A stretch of DNA of 64,000 bases from NCBI RefSeq assembly GCF_900116015.1, contig NZ_FOYH01000003.1:186001-250000 (forward strand). Reading direction: 5' to 3'. The notes under the pieces are model-generated. The model had not been told where the DNA came from. It saw only the letters and a list, made by a program, of their open reading frames with translations, and did no database searches. Position 1 is the first letter of the stretch, and each line of letters starts with the position of its first letter. The stretch is from Enterobacter sp. kpr-6 (GTDB lineage Bacteria > Pseudomonadota > Gammaproteobacteria > Enterobacterales > Enterobacteriaceae). A program made the position numbers and the translations under genes. Below, one piece after another: positions 1 to 8,945 of the stretch.

Positions 1-176
1 AAGGCATTAATGGCCAGTAAGATCATCATCCAGAGCGGCTGCTGGTGCTCCACCAGCACGGAGAGAATCGGGAAAAAACAGAGGAAGGTGCCAAGAATAC
101 GCATGAGATACATGCGTCTGACAAATCGTTTACCGGTGATCCGTTCATTTTTGTTGAAGCTGTCAGATCCGCTCAT
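1..176 (-). CDS. MASE2-type diguanylate cyclase, N-terminal fragment (runs off window)
   Basis: An open minus-strand frame begins at an ATG at 176 and continues past base 1, giving the first 58 residues. After a polar leader of about 18 residues comes an arginine-rich segment (RRMYLMR) and two hydrophobic stretches separated by VEHQQP. This pattern resembles the start of the MASE2 membrane domain that precedes GGDEF in DgcC/AdrA-type diguanylate cyclases. No catalytic domain lies inside the window, so the activity is inferred only from the N-terminus. The next gene (259-1746) lies on the same strand and is itself a GGDEF protein. No strong ribosome binding site precedes the ATG. Confidence 0.5.
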   Translation of the reverse strand, partial: MSGSDSFNKNERITGKRFVRRMYLMRILGTFLCFFPILSVLVEHQQPLWMMILLAINA

Positions 177-258
177 GCCACACTATTTCCGCTGCGTATA
201 CTCCACCATAGTATTGACGTTAAAAATAGGTAGCAAGCGATTTCATAAGCTACTTCAA

Positions 259-1746
259 TTAGTTCGCGACAGATCCGGGTAATGAATCAGCGGCAGATTC
301 ACTCTCAGAGGAAGGTTCCTGCGCACTGGTACGATTGCGCCCGCCTTTCTTGGAACGGTAGAGAGATTTATCGGCTTCATTGAGCAGGCTGTTGAAGGTT
401 TCCGTCAGTTGCCAGGAGTCTGCCATGCCGTTACTCAGGCCAATGCTGACGGTAATTGAGAGCGTTTGTGAGCGCCAGCGAAAGCGATGCTGCTCAATGG
501 CAAGACGGATATTCTCGGCCAGCGCCATCGCCGCCGTTGCATCCTGGGTCATAGCCAGCACCGCAAACTCCTCGCCGCCCATCCGTGCGACTTTCCCCTG
601 CTCGCCCACCACCTGCTGAACTTTACGCGCAAACGAGGTCAGCACTTTATCGCCGCACTCGTGGCCGTAGTTATCATTGATGCTTTTGAAGTAATCGATA
701 TCCAGCAGCATCACCGTCAGGTGATTACGCGGCATACGCGCCTCTTCCAGCTTGCGCAGCGCTTCATACAGACCGGAGCGGGAATAGACCTGGGTAAGAA
801 AATCGAAATCAGCGCGCAGCGACACCTGGCGCATCAGCGCGTTAATGGAACTCACGCTCACGGAAACCATAATCGGGCAGATCGCCATCGTCGCGATGCC
901 GAGCCGGGCGGAGAACATATCCGGCGTTTGCAGATGAGAGCCCACCGCGATGTTAATGATCGAATTGGCCATCAGCATGATTTCCGCAGCCCCGGTCACC
1001 AGCGTCAGTAACGCCGTCATCAGCAGCGAGTAACGGACCGCACACCAGATCAGCGCCGGCAGCGGAAACGCCAGACTTCCCACGCCGCCGATCAGGACCG
1101 ATATTCCCACCGAGAACGCCAGTGCCACCACCGGCAGCAGATGCTGAACGTGAAACGGTTTGGTCACGCCAGGCCAGGAGAGCGCCAGCATACAGGGAAG
1201 CACCAGCACACCGGTGGAGAATTGCTCGCTAAACCAGTCGGCAAACAGCGGCCAGAAGGTCTGACTGTCAATACCGGAGGAGCCGACCGCGCCAAAGCAG
1301 GCGCACAGCACCGACGCCAGCAGACAGTAGTTGAACATTTTCAGGGTATTCGCCAGCGCTGTCGCCCGTTTGGGCCGGCGCTTATCCCGCTGCACCAGCA
1401 AGGCAAACGTAAGGATAAACACGATATTGGAAAAATTGATGATGAAGGACGCGGTGCCCCAGTTGGTGGTAAGCCCGTCATAGAGCACCATCGCCACGTA
1501 GCAGACCACGTAATTATTGAGTCGGTTCAGGAAAGTATGGCGGGCAAAAACCCCGGCCATGACCGCATTTAGCGGCCAGAACAGCGACAACTCTTCCACC
1601 AGGCGCAGCGTGGCACCCATGGCATAAAACAGCGTGGTCAGAACAAAAAGAATCACCGTATTGCGTAGCGGCTTATCTTCGCGAAACAGACGAAAAGGAG
1701 TCATCAACAGTGAGCGCATTAAATGTTGTTCCAGATAATTGCGCAC
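259..1746 (-). CDS. dgcF: membrane diguanylate cyclase (DgcF/YneF type)
   Basis: A 495-residue protein predicted to make cyclic-di-GMP from two GTP at the inner membrane. Residues about 25-290 hold a multi-helix MASE1-like sensor region; a GGDEF domain fills about 310-470. The signature is GGEEF near residue 390, and the upstream metal/nucleotide motif LLDIDYFKSINDNYGH is intact, so the enzyme should be active. The RxxD inhibitory I-site normally just before the signature is not visible (the bases encode GEQG there), suggesting weak product inhibition. The last 30 residues are Ser/Glu-rich and probably unstructured. It is placed like E. coli yneF, but yneG, which lies between yneF and glsB in E. 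coli, is missing. Confidence 0.88.
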   Translation of the reverse strand: MRNYLEQHLMRSLLMTPFRLFREDKPLRNTVILFVLTTLFYAMGATLRLVEELSLFWPLNAVMAGVFARHTFLNRLNNYVVCYVAMVLYDGLTTNWGTASFIINFSNIVFILTFALLVQRDKRRPKRATALANTLKMFNYCLLASVLCACFGAVGSSGIDSQTFWPLFADWFSEQFSTGVLVLPCMLALSWPGVTKPFHVQHLLPVVALAFSVGISVLIGGVGSLAFPLPALIWCAVRYSLLMTALLTLVTGAAEIMLMANSIINIAVGSHLQTPDMFSARLGIATMAICPIMVSVSVSSINALMRQVSLRADFDFLTQVYSRSGLYEALRKLEEARMPRNHLTVMLLDIDYFKSINDNYGHECGDKVLTSFARKVQQVVGEQGKVARMGGEEFAVLAMTQDATAAMALAENIRLAIEQHRFRWRSQTLSITVSIGLSNGMADSWQLTETFNSLLNEADKSLYRSKKGGRNRTSAQEPSSESESAADSLPGSVAN

Positions 1747-1853
1747 GGCAATTATGACAGCAGGATAGCGTTAGGTCTCAAGCTTAACATGGATGAGACA
1801 GGCAGAAAGCGTTACAGGCTCTCATTCATTGAGCAGAAGAATAATATCACTTA

Positions 1854-2774
1854 TCAATAAACCGAGCGCCCCAGTTGTGAGGTCAGGGCCTCCAGCGCGG
1901 CAATCCCCGCCAGTGAATTTCCGGCCTCATCAAGCTCAGGGCTCCATACCGCAATGGTCATCTCATGAGGAACGATGGCGACAATCCCCCCGCCGACGCC
2001 CGATTTCGCCGGGAGTCCCACCCGCCAGGCGAACTCCCCCGCACTCTGATACATCCCGCTGGTGGCCATCAGCGCATTGACCTGCCGGGCCTGCAACGGC
2101 GTAACGGTGTCCTGCGTCAGATGTGGCGCACGCCCCTGACAGGCAAGAAACAGAAACGTCTTCGCCAGTTCCACACAGCTCATCTTCAGCGCGCAATAGT
2201 GAAAATAGTTTTGCAGCACGGTGGTGACGTCATTATGGAAATTGCCGAAGGATTTCATCAGCCAGGCAATGGCTGCGTTGCGCGCCGCATGTTCAAACTC
2301 CGAGCGGGCAACGGTGGTGTCATAGGCCAGATCCGGCACGCCGCTGAGCGTGCGCACAATCTCCAGCATACGCTGGCGCGGGGCGCTGAGGCGGCTTTGC
2401 AGCATATCGCAAACCACCAGCGCACCGGCATTAATGAAAGGATTACGCGGCTTGCCCTGCTCGATTTCAAGCTGAAGCAGGGAATTAAAGGGATGACCGG
2501 AGGGATCTTTACCGACGCGCTGCCAGATCTCCTCTTCCTGATAATGGTTCATCGCCACCACCAGACTCAGCACTTTGGAGATGGACTGAATCGAGAAGCG
2601 CTCGCTGGCATCGCCCGCCTGAAAGTGCTGCCCGTCAACGGTGCTGATCGCAATGCCCAGTTTGCGCCCGTCTACCGAGGCCAGCGCAGGAATATAATCC
2701 GCCACCTTACCGCGCCCGATCAGCGGTCTGACCTGCGCCAGAATCGCGTCGAGCGCCTCATTACTGATGACCAT
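1854..2774 (-). CDS. glsB: glutaminase GlsB
   Basis: Serine-dependent beta-lactamase-fold glutaminase that hydrolyses L-glutamine to glutamate and ammonia in the cytoplasm. The 306 residues match the roughly 308-residue E. coli YneH/GlsB almost throughout. The active-site Ser-x-x-Lys lies in SIQSISK, and the conserved blocks [10 protein letters not shown] and SGVGGGIVA are present. An ATG also occurs at 2786, but its AAGGA sits directly against it; the ATG at 2774 has a usable spacing to the same AAGGA, so I prefer that start. It ends close to the convergent end of nothing else: the next gene upstream is the chemoreceptor on the same strand. Confidence 0.94.
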   Translation of the reverse strand: MVISNEALDAILAQVRPLIGRGKVADYIPALASVDGRKLGIAISTVDGQHFQAGDASERFSIQSISKVLSLVVAMNHYQEEEIWQRVGKDPSGHPFNSLLQLEIEQGKPRNPFINAGALVVCDMLQSRLSAPRQRMLEIVRTLSGVPDLAYDTTVARSEFEHAARNAAIAWLMKSFGNFHNDVTTVLQNYFHYCALKMSCVELAKTFLFLACQGRAPHLTQDTVTPLQARQVNALMATSGMYQSAGEFAWRVGLPAKSGVGGGIVAIVPHEMTIAVWSPELDEAGNSLAGIAALEALTSQLGRSVY

Positions 2775-2828
2775 TGCCCTGTTCATCCTTACTCACCGGC
2801 TAAAATGGCCTGCGAGTATATCAGAGCG

Positions 2829-4418
2829 TCAGGCCGGAAGGCGAAAACGTGCGACCGCCTGCATCAACTGGTGTGAATCATCATGCAACTGACTGGAGGC
2901 CGCCGCCGCCGTATGCACCAGTTCATCGGTGCGCCGCGAGACCTGGTTCAGGCCATGAAGCTGACGGGTCATCTTATGGATGTTCTCCCCCTGGCTGCGC
3001 GTCGCGGTGGAGATATCGGTGAGCAACTGGCTTAGATGTCCCACCAGCCCGGTAACCTGTTGCAGGTTATCTTCCAGACGGGTCACCGCCTGCGATCCCT
3101 CTTCAATGCCCGCTAACGAATGCTGAATCAACTGCTGGATCGTCTGGGTAGAATGGCTGCTCTTGCGCGCCAGTAATCCCACTTCCTTGGCGACCACCGC
3201 AAAACCTCGGCCGTGATTCCCGGCATGGGCCGCCTCAATCGCCGCGTTCAGCGCCAGAATATTGGTCTGGAACGCCACGCCGTCGATCATCGACACAATC
3301 CCGCGCATCTCAGACGAGCGCTCCACAATCGCCCGCATCGAAGCATTCACCGTATCCATCATACGATCGCCCCCGGCGGCCACCTGCTGCGCTTCATCTG
3401 CCCGCTGGCTGGCGAGCAGCGCATAGCCGGTATTGCCCTCCACGTGCGATTCCAGTTCGGCAATGTGCGCCGTCACGTCATTCAGCTCTTTTGCCTGCCG
3501 TGCCGACTGCTGATACAGCTTCTGATTCCCCTCCGCCAGATGACTAATGTTACTGACCATTGAGGCGGTGGCGTCATTCACCTGCTCCACCAGTTGCGAC
3601 AGCCCCGTCTGCATGGTGCCGACGCTGTGGCTGAGCTGGGCGATCTCGCGGTTAAAGCACTTCACCTGCGGCAGCGGCGTGGAGAGATCCCCTGCCGCCA
3701 GCAAATTGATGTGCGCAATCAGACGGCGCAGCGGGACAATCACCCAGCGGGAGACGCTAAACCAGACGGCGACCGCAATCAGCAACAGAACGGCGGGCGC
3801 AAACAGATAGACATCCTGCAAGCCGGTGAGACTGCCCATCAGCGCCTGGCGACCTTGTTCCGCGCGCATCTCGCTCAGTTTCTGGTAGCGGGCGAAGTTG
3901 TCATTGAAATCCGCCTGAAACGCCTGCGCCGGTACCGCAAAGAAAGCATCAATGGACTGGGTGCTGGTCAGCCCGTCGGCCTGCTCTTTGATCGCGCCAA
4001 AGAAAAGCTGATAGCTGTTAACGAGGCCCTCATCTTTCGGCGGATTCAACGCCAGCCACTGCGTCCAGGCTTTGTTCGAGATGACAAGCGCCTGCTGTGC
4101 TTCATCCATCAGGCTGTGCCAGCTTCCCTCGGAGCCGGTGGCCTGATCCTGCATCAGGTAGACGCCCGCGCGGTTGAGCAGATCGCTTGCCGCAAGCAGC
4201 GCAATGCGGGCTTCATCCACTTTTACCTGCTGCTGGCGCGCCTGCTGATTCATTTGTTCATTATGCTGCGCGTCGCGTAACGAGCGGGAGAGCACGACGG
4301 ACGACGAAAGCTGGAGAGCGGAGAAAAGGCCGATGATGCAAAAGATCCCGGCCAGCAAGCCAAACTGCGAAGGGGTAAAACGGCGAAAATATCGCCGCAA
4401 AATTTGATTTAAGTTCAT
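2829..4418 (-). CDS. methyl-accepting chemotaxis protein
   Basis: A 529-residue membrane chemoreceptor. From the N-terminus: a short cytoplasmic leader, TM1 (about residues 20-40), a periplasmic helical ligand-binding region to about 190, TM2 (about 195-220, [20 protein letters not shown]), a HAMP domain, then the signalling helical hairpin. The tip is conserved ([20 protein letters not shown]), although the usual [18 protein letters not shown] continuation reads [17 protein letters not shown]. The protein stops at ARFRLPA with no NWETF-type CheR-binding pentapeptide, so adaptation would need help from other receptors. Its ligand is not predictable. An in-frame ATG further upstream (4502) would add residues with no counterpart; the MNLNQ start at 4418 fits the family. 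Confidence 0.88.
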   Translation of the reverse strand: [529 protein letters not shown]

Positions 4419-4517
4419 GATATTCTTCTGTAAACGCACACTGAGCGCGAGTCTACAAAAGTAAAATGACAGCACCATGACAGCCCGGCAGCGCTGCGCC
4501 ACCGGGCAACGCTGGTG

Positions 4518-5900
4518 TTATACGCGATCCTTCCACACCGTCTGCGCATTGCAGAACTCATGCAAACCGAAGTGCGACAACTCCCGGCCAAAGCCGCTTT
4601 TCTTCACGCCGCCAAACGCCACCCGCGCATCGCTGGCGCTGTACCCGTTGATAAACACCCCGCCGCACTCCAGACGCGCGGCAAAATCGTCGGCCAGCGC
4701 TTCACTGGCGGTAAACAGCGTGGCGCTCAGGCCAAATTCGCTGTCATTGGCAAGCCGGATCGCGTGTTCCGCATCCTCGGCCACGCTGATCGCCGCCACC
4801 GGGCCAAACAGCTCCTGGCGAAACGCGGTCATCTCAGGCGTGACGTTACCGAGCACGGTCGCCGGATAGTAATTCCCTGCCCCGGCGATCTTCTCCCCGC
4901 CGAGCAATAACGTTGCCCCTTCACTCAGCGAAGCCAGCACCTGCTGATGCAGTTCATCGCGCAGATCGAAACGCGCCATCGGCCCAAGATAAGTGTCTTC
5001 GTTCTCCGGCGCGCCCTGTTTCAGCGCGGCGGCAGCGGCGACAAACTTTTCAGTAAAAGCATCGGCCACACCCGCTTCGACGATAAACCGCTTCGCGGCG
5101 GCGCAGACCTGCCCGGTGTTCTGGTAGCGTCCGGCGACGGCGGCTTGCACCGCCAGATCGAGATCCGCATCGTTAAGCACAATAAAGGGATCGGACCCGC
5201 CCAGCTCCAGCACGCATTTTTTCAGCGCCGCGCCCGCCTGCGCCCCAATCGCCGCCCCGGCCCGCACGCTGCCGGTTACCGTCACGGCGGCAATGCGCGG
5301 ATCGTTAATCGCCCGGCTTACGCCTTCATTGGTGGCATTCACCCAGCCAAATACGCCCTCCGGGACGCCCGCCTGCTCAAAAATCTCCCCCAGCAGCTGC
5401 GCACAACCGAGGACATTCGGCGCGTGCTTGAGCAGATAGCTGTTCCCGGCGAGCAGGATCGGCACCGCGCCGCGCAGCACCTGCCAGACCGGGAAGTTCC
5501 ACGGCATCACCGCCAGCACCGGGCCAAGGGGACGCCAGGCAATGATGGCTTTATTCCCGGCCACCTGCGTCGGCTCCGGGGCCAGCATCGCCGGACCGTG
5601 TTCGGCATACCAGTCGCAGAGATCGGCAGATTTCGTCACTTCAGCGCGGGCCTGCATAATCGGCTTACCCATCTCCTGGCAAATGCGTTGCGCCATCTTT
5701 TCACTCTGCTGACGCAGTACCGCGCCAACGTTACGCAGCACCTGTGCGCGCTGTTCAACGTCCACGGTGCGCCAGTGCGTGAATCCACGCCGGGCGCGTG
5801 CCAGCGCGGCGTCAACCTCAGGCGTGCTGGCAAACGGATGGGCCGCGAGGGTTTCCCCGGTCGCAGGGTTAACGGAAAAGGCGTGAGTGGCAAGTGTCAT
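4518..5900 (-). CDS. sad: succinate semialdehyde dehydrogenase (Sad/YneI)
   Basis: NAD(P)-dependent aldehyde dehydrogenase oxidising succinate semialdehyde to succinate, an exit step of GABA and putrescine catabolism. The 460 residues align end to end with E. coli Sad (462). The general-base Glu lies in LELGGSDPF and the catalytic Cys in NTGQVCAAAKRF; the MPWNFPVWQ nucleotide-site motif and the C-terminal FGGVKKSGFGRELS are present. The frame stays open to 5993, but homology begins at MTLATHAFSVNPATGE (ATG at 5900). It is divergent from the LysR-type gene yneJ (105-bp gap), the same pairing as in E. coli, which suggests YneJ control. Confidence 0.95.
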   Translation of the reverse strand: MTLATHAFSVNPATGETLAAHPFASTPEVDAALARARRGFTHWRTVDVEQRAQVLRNVGAVLRQQSEKMAQRICQEMGKPIMQARAEVTKSADLCDWYAEHGPAMLAPEPTQVAGNKAIIAWRPLGPVLAVMPWNFPVWQVLRGAVPILLAGNSYLLKHAPNVLGCAQLLGEIFEQAGVPEGVFGWVNATNEGVSRAINDPRIAAVTVTGSVRAGAAIGAQAGAALKKCVLELGGSDPFIVLNDADLDLAVQAAVAGRYQNTGQVCAAAKRFIVEAGVADAFTEKFVAAAAALKQGAPENEDTYLGPMARFDLRDELHQQVLASLSEGATLLLGGEKIAGAGNYYPATVLGNVTPEMTAFRQELFGPVAAISVAEDAEHAIRLANDSEFGLSATLFTASEALADDFAARLECGGVFINGYSASDARVAFGGVKKSGFGRELSHFGLHEFCNAQTVWKDRV

Positions 5901-6004
5901 TATTTTCTCTCTCAGTGGAATCGGGCCTTGCGCTATCCTCGCCGACTCTGTTATTTCTGAAAACTGAATAATATTGACCAGACCGTTCACCAATCGAGAA
6001 TAGT

Positions 6005-6874
6005 ATGGATTTGACCCAGCTTGAGATGTTTAACGCCGTGGCGCGTACCGGCAGCATTACCCAGGCGGCGGCACAGGTGCATCGCGTGCCGTCGAATCTG
6101 ACCACCCGCATCCGTCAGCTTGAGGCCGATCTCGGCGTGGATTTGTTCATCCGGGAAAATCAGCGTCTGCGCCTGTCGCCTGCCGGACACCGCTTTTTAG
6201 ATTACAGCCAGCAGATCCTCGCTCTGGTGGATGAGGCGCGCAATGTGGTGGCGGGCGATGAACCGCAGGGATTGTTCTCCCTCGGCTCGCTTGAGAGCAC
6301 CGCCGCCGTGCGTATTCCGGTGACGCTGGCCCACTACAATAAGCGCTATCCGCGCATTCAGTTCGATCTGGCGACAGGTCCGTCGGGCACCATGATTGAA
6401 GGCGTGCTCGACGGCAAACTCAGCGCCGCGTTTGTCGATGGCCCGCTAATGCACCCCGATCTTGAGGGGATCCCGGTTTACCAGGAGGAGATGATGCTGG
6501 TCGCGCCCGGCGGTCACGATCCGGTCACCCGCGCCTCGCAGGTTAACGGCGCGAACATTTATGCCTTTCGCGCCAACTGCTCTTATCGCCGCCATTTCGA
6601 AAGCTGGTTTCAGGCGGATCGCGCCACGCCGGGCAAAATTCATGAGATGGAGTCCTACCACGGAATGCTGGCGTGTGTGATTGCCGGTGCGGGGCTGGCG
6701 CTGATGCCGCGCAGTATGCTGGAAAGTATGCCCGGACATCATCAGGTCAGCGCCTGGCCGCTGGCGGAAGAGTGGCGCTGGCTAACCACCTGGCTGGTGT
6801 GGCGGCGTGGGGCGAAGAGTCGCCATCTTGAGGCGTTTATCGAATTGCTTAACGAGCGCACCGGGCACTCATAG
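6005..6874 (+). CDS. yneJ: LysR-family regulator YneJ
   Basis: A 289-residue LysR-type transcriptional regulator. The N-terminal winged helix-turn-helix (about residues 3-60, [20 protein letters not shown] onward) is followed by a linker helix and a two-lobed effector-binding domain (about 90-285). It resembles E. coli YneJ in length and position, divergent from sad. The first ATG is used. The intergenic region should carry its operator, but I could not pick out a convincing T-N11-A site among several candidates. The effector is unknown; an intermediate of the GABA or succinate semialdehyde route is a reasonable guess from context. Confidence 0.9.
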   Translation: MDLTQLEMFNAVARTGSITQAAAQVHRVPSNLTTRIRQLEADLGVDLFIRENQRLRLSPAGHRFLDYSQQILALVDEARNVVAGDEPQGLFSLGSLESTAAVRIPVTLAHYNKRYPRIQFDLATGPSGTMIEGVLDGKLSAAFVDGPLMHPDLEGIPVYQEEMMLVAPGGHDPVTRASQVNGANIYAFRANCSYRRHFESWFQADRATPGKIHEMESYHGMLACVIAGAGLALMPRSMLESMPGHHQVSAWPLAEEWRWLTTWLVWRRGAKSRHLEAFIELLNERTGHS

Positions 6875-6963
6875 GATTAACTTATACCCTTTATCGGGCG
6901 TTGCTAATGGCGCGGAGCGGGATTACTTTTATCCGGTCACGACAACCTGATAACGGAAAACGA

Positions 6964-7908
6964 ATGAACACCAAAGCCCGTAAGGTCATGATTATTGGCA
7001 CCGGCAATGTCGGTGCGTCTGCCGCCTATGCGCTGCTTAATCAGAATATTTGTGAAGAGCTGATTCTGGTGGATCTGAACCGCGACCGCGTGGAAGGCCA
7101 TGCCCAGGATTTAGCCGATGCCGCCGCTTACATGCCCGGCATGATGACCATCTCCACCCGCGAAGCCCGCGACTGTGCCGATGTGGATATCGCGGTGATC
7201 ACCGTCTCCGGCGGCGCGCTGCAACCGGGCCAGACCCGGCTCGATGAATTAACCAGCACCGCGAAAATCGTTAAACACATCGTGCCGGAGATGATGGCGA
7301 ACGGTTTTAACGGCATTTTCCTCGTCGCCACTAATCCCTGCGACATCATTACCTGGCAGGTGTGGACACTCTCCGGGCTGCCGCGCAATCAGGTGATCGG
7401 CACCGGGGTGTGGCTCGATACCACCCGCCTGCGGCGCACGCTGGCACAGGCGCTGGATATTGGCGCGCAAAGCATTGACGCTTTTATCCTTGGCGAGCAC
7501 GGCGACACCCAGTTTCCGGTGTGGTCGCACTCATCGGTTTATGGCTCGCCGATTGCCGAGGTGTATCGGCGCAAAACGGGTGAAATACTGGACTGCGACA
7601 CGCTGGCAGAGAAAGTACGCCGTCAGGGGTTTGAGATCTATGCCCGCAAAGGCTGTACCGAATATGGCATCGCCGGAACCATTGCCGAGATCTGCCGCAA
7701 CATCTTTACCGGCAGCCACCGGGCGCTGGCGATCTCCTGCATTCTGGATGGCGAGTATGGCGTAAACAATGTGGCGATAGGCGTGCCTGCGGTGCTGGCG
7801 CAAAGCGGCGTTCAGCAAATCATCGAACTGCAACTGGCAGACGATGAACTGGCGCGTTTTCGCCACTCGGCGCAGGTGATCGCCAGTAATATCGCCCGCC
7901 TGCCGTAA
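6964..7908 (+). CDS. L-2-hydroxyacid dehydrogenase of the lactate/malate dehydrogenase family
   Basis: A 314-residue NAD-dependent dehydrogenase. The Rossmann motif GTGNVGAS is at about residues 11-18, the catalytic His is in LGEHGDTQFPVWS (about residue 180), and the substrate-carboxylate Arg is in WLDTTRLRR. The mobile loop reads GGALQPGQTRLDE; aligned with Bacillus lactate dehydrogenase (ANQKPGETR) the catalytic Arg109 is kept, but the specificity residue 102 appears to be Leu instead of Gln (lactate) or Arg (malate). The substrate may therefore be a larger or branched 2-hydroxyacid such as 2-hydroxyisocaproate. GGAAAACG precedes the ATG at 6964; an earlier in-frame ATG at 6901 adds residues outside the family. 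It follows yneJ on the same strand; E. coli K-12 has no gene here. Confidence 0.82.
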   Translation: MNTKARKVMIIGTGNVGASAAYALLNQNICEELILVDLNRDRVEGHAQDLADAAAYMPGMMTISTREARDCADVDIAVITVSGGALQPGQTRLDELTSTAKIVKHIVPEMMANGFNGIFLVATNPCDIITWQVWTLSGLPRNQVIGTGVWLDTTRLRRTLAQALDIGAQSIDAFILGEHGDTQFPVWSHSSVYGSPIAEVYRRKTGEILDCDTLAEKVRRQGFEIYARKGCTEYGIAGTIAEICRNIFTGSHRALAISCILDGEYGVNNVAIGVPAVLAQSGVQQIIELQLADDELARFRHSAQVIASNIARLP

Positions 7909-7913
7909 CAGTG

Positions 7914-7937
7914 CGCCGGTTAAACTGTTAACCGGCG
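7914..7937. terminator. palindromic hairpin between convergent genes
   Basis: A perfect 10-bp stem (CGCCGGTTAA / TTAACCGGCG) with a four-base loop lies in the 43-bp gap between two convergent genes. No T-run follows on either strand, so it may be a weak bidirectional terminator or a 3'-end protecting hairpin. Confidence 0.5.
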
Positions 7938-7951
7938 TGACACTGTCACAC

Positions 7952-8749
7952 TCAGAGTCCGTTTAACAGGACTTTGCCGATCAGATAGGTGGTCGCCTGG
8001 CCGCCTATCAACACCCGGTCACCGCGCCATTCGCAGCGTAACTCCCCGCCACGGGCAGAAACCTGCCGCGCCTGCATATGGGTTTTACCGAGCTTCTCGC
8101 CCCAGTAAGGGATAAGCATGGTATGCGTCGAGCCGGTGACCGGATCTTCCGCCACCGCTTCGCCGGGGCAGAAAAAGCGGCTGACAAAATCGTGTTGATC
8201 GCCGCGGGCGGTAATGCACACCATTTTGCCCAGCGCGGTCATCGCCGGGATATCCGGCTGCACGGCTTCAACCTGCTGCTGGCTTTGCAGCACCACCATA
8301 TAATCCCGCGCCGCCCGGACCTCAATCGCCTGATCGATGCCGAGCGTCCGGAAAAGCAGCGCCGGGGGTTCGCTTACCGGTTCGGTGCTCCACGCCGGGA
8401 AGTCGAGCGTCAGCCAGTCGCCATTACGTGACACGGTCAACGGGCCGACAAAACGGGTGGAAAAGTTGATTTCGGTATACGGGTAATCGAGATATTCAAA
8501 AATGACGTGCGCGGCAGCAAGCGTGGCGTGCCCGCAGAGGTTGATTTCGTGCTGCGTGGTAAACCAGCGCAGTTCGAAACCATCATCCTGACGCACAAAA
8601 AACGCGGTTTCGGACTGATTATGCTGTTGCGCCATTTTCAGTAAGGTTTCATCCGGCAGCCATTGCACCAGTGGGCAGACCGCCGCCGCGTTGCCGCCAA
8701 ACGTCCGGTCACTGAACGCATCCACCATGTAAAAATCAATTTCCTGCAT
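7952..8749 (-). CDS. PhzF-family isomerase-like protein (YddE type)
   Basis: A 265-residue member of the PhzF/diaminopimelate-epimerase fold family. It shows the N-terminal YMVDAFSDRTFGGNAAAV motif, the catalytic-Glu region HNQSETAFFV, the LCGHATLAAAHV motif and the second-lobe motif EDPVTGSTHTML. The family includes PhzF of phenazine biosynthesis and E. coli YddE; most members have no known substrate, and I cannot assign one here. The preceding AGGGG is directly against the ATG at 8755 but six bases from the ATG at 8749, so I prefer the latter. It is convergent with the hydroxyacid dehydrogenase and divergent from sotB. Confidence 0.85.
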   Translation of the reverse strand: MQEIDFYMVDAFSDRTFGGNAAAVCPLVQWLPDETLLKMAQQHNQSETAFFVRQDDGFELRWFTTQHEINLCGHATLAAAHVIFEYLDYPYTEINFSTRFVGPLTVSRNGDWLTLDFPAWSTEPVSEPPALLFRTLGIDQAIEVRAARDYMVVLQSQQQVEAVQPDIPAMTALGKMVCITARGDQHDFVSRFFCPGEAVAEDPVTGSTHTMLIPYWGEKLGKTHMQARQVSARGGELRCEWRGDRVLIGGQATTYLIGKVLLNGL

Positions 8750-8945
8750 TTTCATCCCCTAAAAATTAACCCGGCATTCACCATGACATAACAGAAGAAA
8801 ACGCGCAGTAAAATTATCAAAAACAAGCGTTTCGCCTCCCTGAGCGGCAGAATCAAAATGAGAGCCACGTCACAAAATGGTTGTCTGTTAACCAGTAAAG
8901 GGACTACCATTCCCGTCTCACCTTTCCGACAATCCAGATACTTTT

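Noticed and set aside
1965-2876. A 303-codon plus-strand frame opposite glsB
   Set aside because: It lies wholly antisense to glsB and part of the chemoreceptor gene, has a His/Arg-rich composition typical of reverse-strand reading of GC-rich genes, and shows no domain.
4947-5960. A 337-codon plus-strand frame opposite sad
   Set aside because: It is antisense to a clearly identified aldehyde dehydrogenase, with low-complexity Arg/His-rich translation and no ribosome binding site.
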